In this document: piece by piece, positions 22,014-32,654 of the stretch
Position numbering within the stretch: position 1 is the first letter of the stretch
Layout: the number at the start of each line of letters is the position of its first letter
Source of the DNA: Rosa chinensis
Taxonomy: Eukaryota > Streptophyta > Magnoliopsida > Rosales > Rosaceae
NCBI RefSeq assembly: GCF_002994745.2
Contig: NC_037088.1
Span: 63,258,397 to 63,322,396, forward strand
Reading direction: 5' to 3'
DNA: 64,000 nucleotides
Position numbers and translations under genes: made by a program
Notes under the pieces: model-generated
Database searches by the model: none
The model's input: the letters and a program-made list of their open reading frames with translations, nothing else
What the model was told of the DNA's origin: nothing

Positions 22014-23700
22014 TGTTAGCATTAAAGCCACCCTCAAGTGCAAGAGGTACAAGTTATAGAATAGGGGATTAAGTAAGGATGTCGAACCCCCGAGGATTGG
22101 TAAATCATTTCCTAGCTAGGGAAAACCTAAGGAAAAACTAGAAGAATATGCAAATATACAATCACAAACAAAGGCTTACAGGTGAACCAAAGTTCATGGT
22201 AAGTATGTGCAAGATAATGTGTAGAGATTTGATTTTGATTTTGATTTTTGATTTTTGAGATTAGTTTCTATTCAAATTGAAACAATGAAAGCAAGTAATA
22301 TAAACTAAGCTAAACAATTTAAACAAGTTGTTATCAAATGGATGGGAGTTAGGGCATCGGGTTTCACCTTTTGCCTCCATTACAAGCATTAAAGCAATTG
22401 AATATGAATAATGCAAAGCTAATTGTCCAACTACCCTCTTAGCATCAGGATAGGACTACTAAGGCTTAAACCCCTTTCATTTTATTAACTCTAACCGGAT
22501 AAGTCTAGAGCTACCTACCTAGAGACAAATTCAATTACTGAATATGTCTCAATCCTTTGCCTCTAAATGCATAAAGCTTAGAGTTTAGGTAACCAAGCAA
22601 GCAAACCAATCCTATCTCTAAGTGATTTTAGCTCACTACCCTCACATGCACACATGGTGTGCTTTCATGCTCCCTTTTTGCCTAAAGGTAATCAATCTCT
22701 AGGAAAAACTTCATGTCATGCCAAACACATAACTCAAATTGATTAGGTCTAAGTAATGCATTCAACTATTGACTTAGCATGTGAGAATGACAACATGAAT
22801 TTGCATCAATTTATAAACAAAAGCATCAATACAAGCAAGTTTGGCTAGGGCTTTCAACCCTAGCCCCAACTAGTTCACTACTCACACATAGTTAGATACA
22901 CAAGCTTCAACATTCTATTAAACATCAAATACATAAAGAGATAGGGAGTAAAGGGTGACTATTGATGATGCCGGAAGAGGTGGTGGAGATGGGTCTCCAA
23001 GAACATGATGTGGTGGTAGTCACCTCCTTCTCTTTGTTCCAAGCTCTTGATATTGGTAAGAATAGTGAAATTTGGAATCTCTAAGGTGAGTTGTGGTGTT
23101 GAGTGGTGGAGAAAATAGAGGATGTAGTGGTAGAAATGGAGGTTTTAGAGGTGGAGATAGTAGTTTTAGTGGTGGAAATAGTGGTCTCTTCTCTAGAGAG
23201 AAAATGGATCTTGGATAGGATGAAGATGATTGAATGAAGTCAAGCCTTCTAAATAATTCATCTTTGGCCTTTCTTTGATCAGCTGTGTGTGTCCTCTTTG
23301 GTCCCAAAGTGTGCAAGAGATGCTCTTACACCATTATCTCCCAAATGGTCCCAAATTGACAAAGTGATAAAAGGACAAGGTGTAGGGAGATATTTGAATT
23401 TCAAGTGATGGGAGATTCTCACCACCATGGTCCTCCTTTGTTGGAGAAAAGACCCTCCATGAGTGGCGGCTCGCCGGAAAAGTAGCCGGAAAAGTCGATT
23501 TGTAATTTTCTTCCAATCTCCGTGTCTTCTTCCCCTAGCTTCAAATCTCCACATTTCAAGCCTCAAATAGTCATTTTATTCTCAATGCAAGGTTTCCTAC
23601 AAATAAAAGGAAATGGATTAAAAAGGGTAAAATAGCATGGAAGACAAATCAATTTTCATAATTATGGGGCACAATTGCATAAGTAATTTGTGACTCAACA
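22014..23700. mobile_element. Solo LTR, 1.7 kb
   Basis: It starts TGTTAGC and ends CTCAACA, the usual TG...CA form. The flanks are ATATA (22009-22013) and ATAGA (23701-23705), a 5-bp duplication with one change. Removing it brings the host element's open frame back together. The body has no coding capacity and carries GTCGAACCCCCGAGGATTGG near its left end, a leader-like phrase similar in style to the LARD LTRs elsewhere in this window. There is no internal domain, so it arose by LTR-LTR recombination. Confidence 0.7.
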
Positions 23701-24051
23701 ATAGATCTGGCATGTGACACTGAAGATGGAGAGTTGAGGGAATCATATGTGCCTTATTGGGAGGAGAATGATTTTGAAGAAATTGAACCTGTTAGGGCTG
23801 GGCGCGGTCCGGTCCGGTCTGGATTTTAGGGGAACCCGAGTAATTGACGAGCTCGAAATGAGCGCGCAATTTAACCCTGTAAAATGTCATCGTTAGTATA
23901 TGGTAAATAGGGATCGTTCTATCCGGGGATTGAGGGTACACTTGTAATTGTGAAACAAATAAAGAAAAGTATTATTTACAAAAATAAAATAAAGAATATA
24001 AATATATACAATTGTATAAACAAATAAAGAATTAAAATAATAAAGTATTAT

Positions 24052-26237
24052 TGATGCGCTCAAAGCAAGCGCATAATTTAACCCTGAAATATCGTTAGTA
24101 GTATAAGCAAATAGGGATCGTTCTATCCGGGGATTGAGGGTACACTTATAATTGTGAAACAAATAAAGAAAAGTATTATTTACAAAAATAAAATAAAGAA
24201 TATAAATATATACAATTGTATAAACAAATAAAGAATTAAAATAATAAAGTATTATTTACAAAAATAAAATAACGAATAAATATATACAAGTAAACACAAA
24301 TAAGGGGGGATTAGGATTCTTAAAATTAAAATTAAAATAAATAAAATAAAGAAAACGTAAAAACATATATACAAGGGTGGAACGCAAGGAACAAAGATCA
24401 AAACCACATCCATATACAAGAAATCCAATTACAATTCCTATAGTTGATTTTAAATGTCATGAGAGAGGAGTTGATCATGTGAAACATTCGAAAGCAAATG
24501 ATTTCCCATATTTTACTTTTCAATGCTAATTAACCTAAGCGAAAGCACCTAGATTAATCCTATCAAACATGCAATCAAGCCCTAGAAAGCTAGTCAATCA
24601 TGACATGTTCAACGCATTAGACATAGAGAAAGGCTATCAACTCAAGTGTACAACTTAGTATGGAAAAGTCCACCTAATTGCAATCCTCTTTAATTAAATT
24701 CGGTCTTTACACAAAACCTTTACTACTTTGATTCAAGTTTACACAAAACGAAAAGTCGATTTCATGTTCTTAAACCTAGCACCAATTATATCAAAACCCT
24801 AAGTGTTTGCAACCACATAAGATTAAAATACAAAAGTTTTCTATCATGCAAATTTAATTAAACAAACCCACATAAGCAACATAAAAATCAACATATAGAA
24901 ATCACAACTTTATCTCAAAACATATAAACGGGCTTTAAACTTTGCCCTTAACATTATTTGTTAACTAGAATTCATAGTTCTACAAATCTAAACAAAGAAA
25001 ACCAAAAGAAATTACAAGGAAAAAGATAGAATTACACCATGAAGGGAGTGGATGATGAAGAGCTTGAGACATTGATCTTGAATCTTTAAAGCAAGACTTC
25101 ACTATCACGGCACAAGGTGGATGATGACGGCTAGGAGGCTTCATGGCTTCTTCTTCTCTTCTTCTCTTTGCTTAAAAATGCAGAAACTTAAAACTAGAGA
25201 ATAGAGAAGAAATATGGAGAGGAAATGGAGAGACAAGGAGATGGAATGGATGAAGGAATGTGTATAGAAAAATGGAAAGGAAATGGAGAGACAAGGAGAT
25301 GAAATGGATGAAGGAATTGGTTTGGGAAAATGGAAAGGAAATGGAGAGACAAAGAAGATGAGATGGATGAAGGAATGTCTTTTAGAGTGAGAGGAGAAGG
25401 TGTTTATATAGGGAAGAGAAAGAAGAGTGAAATTGGAAAAGATGGAGTAAATTAGTGTGAGTAATGATGGAGAAAACATGATGATTACACCCTAAAACAT
25501 GGAATGTTTTTGGGTGATGATGGTGGTGGATTAGTGTGAGAAATGATGGAAAAAACATGATGATTACACCCTAAAACATGGAATGTTTTTGGGTGATGAT
25601 GGTGGTGGATTAGTGTGAGAAATGATGGAGAAAACATGACGATTACACCCTAAAACATGGAATGTTTTTGGGTGATGATGATGATGGATTTCCTACTCAT
25701 TTACTTCAATTTTATCTCCACCGAAAGTTTAGATTCTGCCCAAGGCTTCTTCATAACAAATATTCCCCCATGAATGTAGATTACTGTGGTAAAATTTCAG
25801 AATGTATTGCCATATGGTTGGGCCGGAAATGCTGCTGGACCTCTTACAGGTCCAGTTTTCCAGTTTTGCTTCTGTAGAAAATTGGGCTGATTGTTTGAAT
25901 GCCTTCCACTCATAGTTTGCTCTGGCACTCTTCATAAGAAATGATCCTTGGGCTTTCTATAAGGAATCTGGAAAGTTTCAACTCATTTGAAGTTCGGATG
26001 GTTAGTCTGCCACTCCTCATTTCTTGTCTAGCTCGCTTTCTCATTGGCTCAATTTCTCCAAGACACGCTTTCTCAGGCCAAAATGCTCATTTTAGGGCCA
26101 AACAGCTCATTTCATCATCATCTACTCCAATGTACCTAAAAAATAGAAATTGAGTTAAAAATCGATTCGTTAAGGAATTAACTAAGCAAAATGTGAGGAA
26201 TTAACTATTAAAATACCGCATTAAAATGCTCCTATCA
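24052..26237 (-). mobile_element. Solo LTR, same family (inner copy)
   Basis: It starts TGATGCGCTC and ends GCTCCTATCA on the plus strand. ATTAT is duplicated exactly at 24047-24051 and 26238-26242. It has the same orientation and family as its host LTR but is more expanded, with three copies of the 79-bp tandem unit. A TATATAAACA site lies near 25402 (minus strand). The minus-strand frame at 25141-25479 is a low-complexity Ser/Phe/Pro-rich leader, not a gene. Confidence 0.9.
25452..25688. repeat. 79-bp tandem repeat, three units, in the inner solo LTR
   Basis: Units starting TTAGTGTGAG at 25452, 25531 and 25610 are nearly identical. Each holds the inverted pair AAACATGGAATGTTT. The outer LTR has two units (27328-27485). 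The array lies upstream of the LTR's TATA box in transcription sense, where promoter repeats are often found. Confidence 0.9.
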
Positions 26238-29200
26238 ATTATTTACAAAAATAAAATAAAGAATAGAAATATATACAAGTAACGAAATAAAAGGGGGGGT
26301 TTAAGAATTATAGAATTGAAAATTAAAATAAATAAAATAAAGAAAATATAAAAACATATATACAGGGGTGGAACGCAAGGAACAAAGATCAAAACCACAT
26401 CCATATGATTAAACTCAATTCAAATCCTATAATTGATCATCTATGTCATGAGAAAGAAGTCGATCATGTGAAACATTTGAAGCAAATGATTTCCCATATT
26501 TTACTTTCCTTTACTAATTAACCTAAGTGAAAGCACCTAGATTAATCCTATTAAACATGCAATCATAGTCTAGAAAGCTAGCTAATCAAAACATGTTCAA
26601 TGCAAGAAGCATAGAGAAATGTTATCAACTTAAGTGCACAACCTAGTTATGAATAAGTTCACCTATTTGCAATCCTCTTCAATTGAATTCGACCTTTGTC
26701 CAAAGCCTTTACTACTTGTGATTTAGGTTCACAAAACTATTACTTGTGATTTAGGTTCACAAAACTATTAGGTGAATCGTTTACCTAAATCTAGCACCAA
26801 TTACATGCAAATCATATAAGTGTCGACCCAAATAAGATAAACATATAAAAGTTTTCTATCAAGCAAATTCAATCGAACAAACTCACATAAGCAACTTAGA
26901 ATCACAATTATGGAATTCGAAAACTTTATTTAAACATAGAAGTTGGGTTTAAACTTTACCCTAAACATTACTGTTAACTAGAAACAAGTTCATATGAATT
27001 CAAACAAGGAAAACAAAAGATCATTACAAGGAAAAAGAATGAATTACACCGTGAGGGGAGATGGAGATGGAGAGTTTGAACGTTGGAATCTTGAATCTTG
27101 GAAGCAAGTCTTCAAGGTGGACGATGGAGGCTATGTCCTCACGGCTTCTTCTTCTTCTCTTGACTTGAAAATGCAAAACTAAGAACTAGAGAATGGAAAA
27201 GGAAAATGGAAAGGAAATGGAGAGACAAAGAAGATGAGATGGATGAAGGAATGTGTTTTTAAATGAGAGGAGAAGGTGTTTATATAGGGAAGAGAAAGAA
27301 GAGTGAAATTGGAAAAGATGGAGTAAATTAGTGTGAGTAATGATGGAGAAAACATGATGATTACACCCTAAAACATGGAATGTTTTTGGGTGATGATGAT
27401 GGTGGATTAGTGTGAGAAATGATGGAGAAAACATGATGATTACACCCTAAAACATGGAATGTTTTTGGGTGATGATGATGATGGATTTCCTACTCATTTA
27501 CTTCAATTTCATCTCCACCGAAAGTTTAGATTCTGCCCAAGACTTCTTCATAACAAATATTCCCCATGAATGTAGATTACCCTGGTAAAATTTCAGATCT
27601 TTTAGAAAGGTATTTTGGCCGGAAATGCTTCCAGAATACGTTCAGGTCCGACTTTCAGTTTTCGTCTTTTAGTCAGAACTTTGGACCGATCTTTTGAAGG
27701 CCTTCCACTTCTATCTGGATCTTGCACTCTTCATATGAAATGTTCCTTTGGGTGTCTAGAATGGATCTGGAAAGTTTCAGCTTATTTAAAGTTCATTTGG
27801 TCAGGCAGCCGCTCCTTCTTCCTTGCTTGACTTGGTTTCTCCTAGCCGGAGTAGGAAAATGTGTAAAATTGACATTTTAGTACATTTCCATTTTTCTCCA
27901 CCATTTGTAGGTAAGTGTGGACATAATGCTCATTTCACCATCATTTACTCCAATGTACCTAAGAAAATAGAAATTGAGTTAAAAATCGATTCGTTAAGGA
28001 ATTAACTAAGCAAAATGTGAGGAATTAACTATTAAAATACCACATTAAAATGCTTCTATCAGTAATCGGTCTCGGTTCGGTTCACATTTTTTCCACTGCA
28101 AAACCGACTACAACCCGATCCGTCAACATCGGTCCGGGTTTTCGGGCTATCGGTTCTAGAACTGATGAACTAAGATTTCCAGATTTCTAGAAATCCAGCT
28201 TTCCCAGTTTATACTAGCTTTCCTATTTTCTGTTTTCATATGAAAATGCAACACAATGATCATACAGCATAAATCATAACTCATAGAATGAATAGAATGA
28301 CCACATTACAATTAATCAACTATCAAGCATTACTCACAGTTTGGCAAATTAACTCACAGTTTAACTCACAAATGGTTTGGCAAATTACTCACAGATTGAA
28401 CTTTAAAAAAATAGAACAAAATCAACAAAGTGTCCAAGTGAAGAGCAAATGAGCAATTTAAGATGAATAGGAGGAATTGAGAAGCAATCAAACAAAGCAA
28501 TCAACAATGAATATGAACACTGCAGCAGCAGCAGCAGCAACATCTCATTCACTCTCACATTGCCGGATTGGACTGACTTGTATCACTAGCCGAAATTATA
28601 GCATTGGTGGCGCCACCCGAAGCCATGCTTGTATCAGTTGAAGGACCTGAAGCCATGCTTTGCGAACTAAGAACTCGAGAGAGTGAGTCCGAGACTGGGA
28701 AAGGAAATTGGGAAGAAACTGAGTCCGAGACTGAGATCGAGTCGAATGACAGGTTGAGGGAAGAAATTGGGACAGAGGCTTGAGGCTTGAATGCTTGATC
28801 GACCCGATTCAGTGATTCACTAATTGACTGATTGAGGAAGAAATTGGGGAAAAAATTTGGGGGCTGGGGTTCATGTTAGACTGAAAGAGGCGAAATGCAA
28901 AAATGAACTGAAGGTTGTGGTCGACTGGTAGTGTACTCGGGTTTGACTCGAGAGTTTAAAAGCCAATGAAAGGCTGACACGTAGACATGGTGCAGGTATC
29001 GGGCCGATTCGGGTTACCCGAACTTAGAGATATTGGAAACCGAGACCGGCCCGTGGCCAAGGTTCTCGGTTCGGTTTCAGCCCGGACCATCAAAAGCAGC
29101 AGAAAAGCCCGACCCGAATGGTCGGGTTCTCGGGTTTCCGGATAGGTCCCTCGGGTTTTCGGCTTCAAACGCCCAGCCCTAGAACCTGTTGATTATGGTT

Positions 29201-31197
29201 CTGATACATGTAACACTAATGTTGCGGATGGAAAAGTGGAATGTAGAGAAACTGAATTTTGTGGGATAGAATCTAGGAACATTAACATGAACGTGCAGGT
29301 TGGACGAGGATTAAGCCTAGGTTATGATATTATGTGTGGAAAAGTTGAACATTGTGCAATTGGAAATGCTTTGAGATAATCTTCAGTAGGTTCAAAGACG
29401 AGAACTTCTGGAATTGAGCAATTGCTCGGAGATATGCACTACTTGGAACCATGTTGGTGGTAAAATACATATGCACTACTTGGAAGAGTTTCTTTTCTTG
29501 AAGGTTCAATGCGAATGATTGAAATCACAAATAATCTGAAATTTCTGAAATTTTTTCTTCTTATCATGCTAGTTCTTCTTATTTCAAAGGTCATTGGTGA
29601 TGCATTCAATGAAGTCTTCCCTGTGATTGATCATTCTAGAAATGGTGCATTGAAAATATATGGCGAGATATTCTGTTTCCTGATACAAGTGAAACTTGCC
29701 CTGTTTTCAATGACTATTGTGTGGTGCCAATTGAAGATGTAGGATTTGGTCCACTTGATTAGTCGGAATAACCACTCTGAGTATTATGAAAAGGAAGTGA
29801 GCCGTTTTATTGCAATAGTGAAAATAAGGCACCAAGTCAATCACTTTTTATCTACATTACAACAATATGTGGAGTCACAGCTATCACATGTATCATGTTG
29901 CAGGTTTCTATACTCAAGCATAAGGTCAAAGATATAATGGATCTTACTCTTTCATCTGCTGCAATCTGACACTACACCAAAAAATGCATCACACGACGGT
30001 GAAAAAACGTCGTCTGATTTGAAGACTCACCGTCGTCTATCTCGATGTTGTCTGATGAAAAATCAGACGACGGTGAATTCACCGTTGTATGATAAAAAGT
30101 CAGTCGACGTATATTTCTTAACACCGTTGTCCAAGAACTCGACAGATGCCGGACGCACCCATGCACAACACTTGTGCGCAACAGTTCACACAACAGAATT
30201 TGCTTTTTTGCCGTTGTGGGTTGAGATTTTCATACAACGGTTTTGTAGTTTAACTGTTGTGTGATTTAAAGTAAGACAACTATGTTCTAGTATTTTCTGT
30301 TGTATGAGCTTAAAACTAGACGACGTAACTTATTGAAATCCATTGTGTGATGTATATAATTGCGTTGTGTGAATACCCAAATTTTGAATGGATATAAATT
30401 AATAGTGAACAATTGGAATACAAATTGAATGTAAACCATCAAATGATCAACATTTGTACCGGAATCATTGTGATACATCAATTCATAAATTATTGAATTT
30501 AAGGAAATTGCTAAAGCATATTCATCCATCTCATAGACTAAAAAGCATTTAAGTTTCCTGGTTAAGTTTTACATGATGAAAGAAAATATAGCTTGCTGCA
30601 TTGCTTTGTACTCCATGCTCGATCTCCCAAAGACTCTTTATGCAACATTCCACCATTTAGTTCCTGACACAATTAACAAATGCAATGAAAACAAAAGGGA
30701 TAATGCCTTGCTATGTACATAATATACAAGCATTTTAGAATTAAACAATTTATAATATACAAGCAAGAAAGAAACAGAGAGTGATGTTCTAGCAGTAATT
30801 AAAAGTATGATGCCATAGGTATAAAATGCAAGAGAGCAATCACTTGCAACAAAGAAAAAAGTATGCACTGATCACTTACATACCACACCAAGATAAGAGT
30901 ACGTTCTGACCTCTTCTTTTGTCCAAGGTATCAATTGTTTGAATATACTAGTGATTCATCTAGTATAGCAAAAGATATCATTGATCCTATTAATCAAACA
31001 GAGGATGTCATTCACCAAGTAAAAACAGAAGGTAATAAACTAATAGGAGTGTCCAAAAAAACATTGCTGACTTTATTTTCTTAATGAATACTAAAGAGCA
31101 TCAGTGATCTCTTTACCTCAAGATTGTCTGCACTTGACGTTCTTTGCAACACTAAAACCAAATTGAGGCTACATTAGCAGTAGGAATATTGACAATT

Positions 31198-31249
31198 TCA
31201 ACTGGTTATTTCGAGTGTCCTTTCAACCGGCTATTTCGAGTGTCCTCTT
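31198..31249. repeat. 26-bp tandem duplication
   Basis: TATTTCGAGTGTCCT occurs twice, 25-26 bp apart, with AACTGGT or AACCGGC before it. A small replication-slippage repeat inside the CACTA element. Confidence 0.7.
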
Positions 31250-31776
31250 CCCTGTGAAAGAGTCTATGAATACCTCCATGCACACGTACTTTCTCAGTAG
31301 CATGGTCAATTAGAAAATTCACCAAAAATTCATTACAAATCCAAATGACAAGGAATCAGTTTTCAAACAAGCATTGGGATGTCTAGTTCAATATACAGAA
31401 AAACCAGAACTTAAATGATTCAAGTAGAAGTTCAAATCCCAACAGAAAATCAGAGGAACATTTAAAATTCTGGAACTTTCTCAATTACAGACCAAACTTG
31501 GAAAATTCACAGAACATTCACTTTATGTCAAAATACGATGAAACTTTCCAGATCCTTTTCTAACTAACAGAAGTAAAACATATCAAAAATTCAGGTCATT
31601 TGGAGTTCAATAAGTCAGGAAAAAGAAATACCAAAGAAGGCTGTACTGCAGGACAGTTTCTACAGATTTCTTTCAAAATACCAGAGTTCTTGGTATCATA
31701 ATCCTTAAACTGATGGAAGGAAAATGATTATAATTTCACAATGAGACCTATAGTTAACAATACCAGAGTTCTTGGT

Positions 31777-31932
31777 GTCCTCTTGCCTCATCCACTTCTT
31801 CTGGGCATTGAGAATCCGAAACAAAGCCCCGGAATTATGCGACAGCAGCTCATTACAAAGCCAAGCCAGCTTGAACCTCCGCCACTGCTCCGGGAGCTCA
31901 TCCAGCTCATGAACCTCTAGATTGGGCGATGC
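31777..31932 (-). pseudogene. Captured exon fragment of a PPR protein gene (At4g21190-like)
   Basis: The minus-strand frame reads [18 protein letters not shown] and then [16 protein letters not shown]. This is the conserved N-terminal region of the organelle-targeted pentatricopeptide protein group containing Arabidopsis At4g21190 (EMB1417) and At4g18975. Only about 50 residues are present, ending at a likely exon boundary. No PPR motif follows and no start codon fits. A shorter remainder of the same exon end recurs at about 33297-33330. It is a transposon-captured fragment, not a working gene. Confidence 0.8.
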
Positions 31933-32610
31933 TATGATCATCACCAAGTAGACCACTTCTATATATATGTAATACCCTGCGTCGCCTGAGTAAAACCAAA
32001 GAGAAAAGGTAACTTCATCAGACTACATGCATAGCGGATTCAGGTTTTTCGATTTGGACAAAGACTTTTCCCTAGCATCAATCACTCACAAGCATGCCTG
32101 CAAGAGTGATCAACTAAAAGCTTGGCTCTGGGTTCATTGGGGTGACTGATACCCTTTAATTGACAAGGATCACACTCCAAACCAAACTAAAAGTAAATGA
32201 TAATTGAAAAAAAGACTCTAAATTTATATGTTTAGAGGAGAAACTTAAAGTGTCAGACAACTAATTCAGATTTTAAATTTTTTTTTATTGGTTATATTAT
32301 CAACAAAACTCTCAAAGACAGTCCTAGTAGAAGTTTGGCAGAATCTCATAACTATGAAATCTCATCAGCTCTCCCAAATGAGATTGGCAGAACTCAGTCC
32401 CTCCCACAAGTGGGCTCTAAATCTCCAGATCCATATATTAGAAGTGCAAAATTTAGAATACTACTATACATGGTTTCTAACCTCAACAGCATATCAAAGC
32501 AAAACAAAAATTTCATGATTGCAATCGGGCAACAATGTGTAGCCATATATGTATAACTATTACAATTAATTATACATGCATAATCCATACAATCAATTAT
32601 ACATCAATTA

Positions 32611-32654
32611 TATCTACCAATGGTTTGTATGGAGATTACAACCATTGGTAGATA
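32611..32654. repeat. Perfect 15-bp hairpin inside the CACTA element
   Basis: TATCTACCAATGGTT (32611-32625) and AACCATTGGTAGATA (32640-32654) are exact reverse complements around a 14-nt loop. It could be a tiny MITE relic or a small-RNA precursor; nothing else supports a function. Confidence 0.85.

Larger units (their letters stand above)
23845..28061 (-). mobile_element. Solo LTR of a LARD/Gypsy-type family (outer copy)
   Basis: On the plus strand it starts TGACGAGCTC and ends CTTCTATCA; GTAAT is duplicated at 23840-23844 and 28062-28066. Read on the minus strand it is related to the LTR at 44015-45945. A second solo LTR (24052-26237) is inserted in it; without that it is about 2.0 kb. It includes a TATATAAACA promoter-like site (minus strand, near 27280) and two copies of a 79-bp tandem unit at 27328-27485. 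No internal domain or coding gene. Confidence 0.88.
23793..29181. mobile_element. hAT element 1 (TAGGGCTGGGC ends), non-autonomous
   Basis: Terminal repeats TAGGGCTGGGC and GCCCAGCCCTA, with the exact 8-bp duplication GAACCTGT on both sides (23785-23792 and 29182-29189). Subterminal regions are rich in CCGGT/GGTTCGG and ACCCGA motifs. Outside the nested LTRs (23845-28061), about 1.2 kb of its own sequence remains. That includes a (CAG)n run near 28522. A minus-strand open segment near 28550-28660 (MASGPSTDTSM...) resembles the Ser/Thr-rich N-terminus of hAT transposases. No catalytic hAT domain is present. Confidence 0.9.

Noticed and set aside
24000..24300. Short AT-rich direct repeats considered as an array like CRISPR
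   Set aside because: They are duplicate LTR ends from nested insertion, with no regular spacers, in a eukaryotic genome.
25141..25479. Minus-strand frame of 112 codons, Ser/Phe/Pro-rich
   Set aside because: It lies in the LTR leader between the TATA box and the LTR end. It is low-complexity and follows from CT-rich sequence; the related frames at 27186-27434 and 44480-44782 have the same origin.
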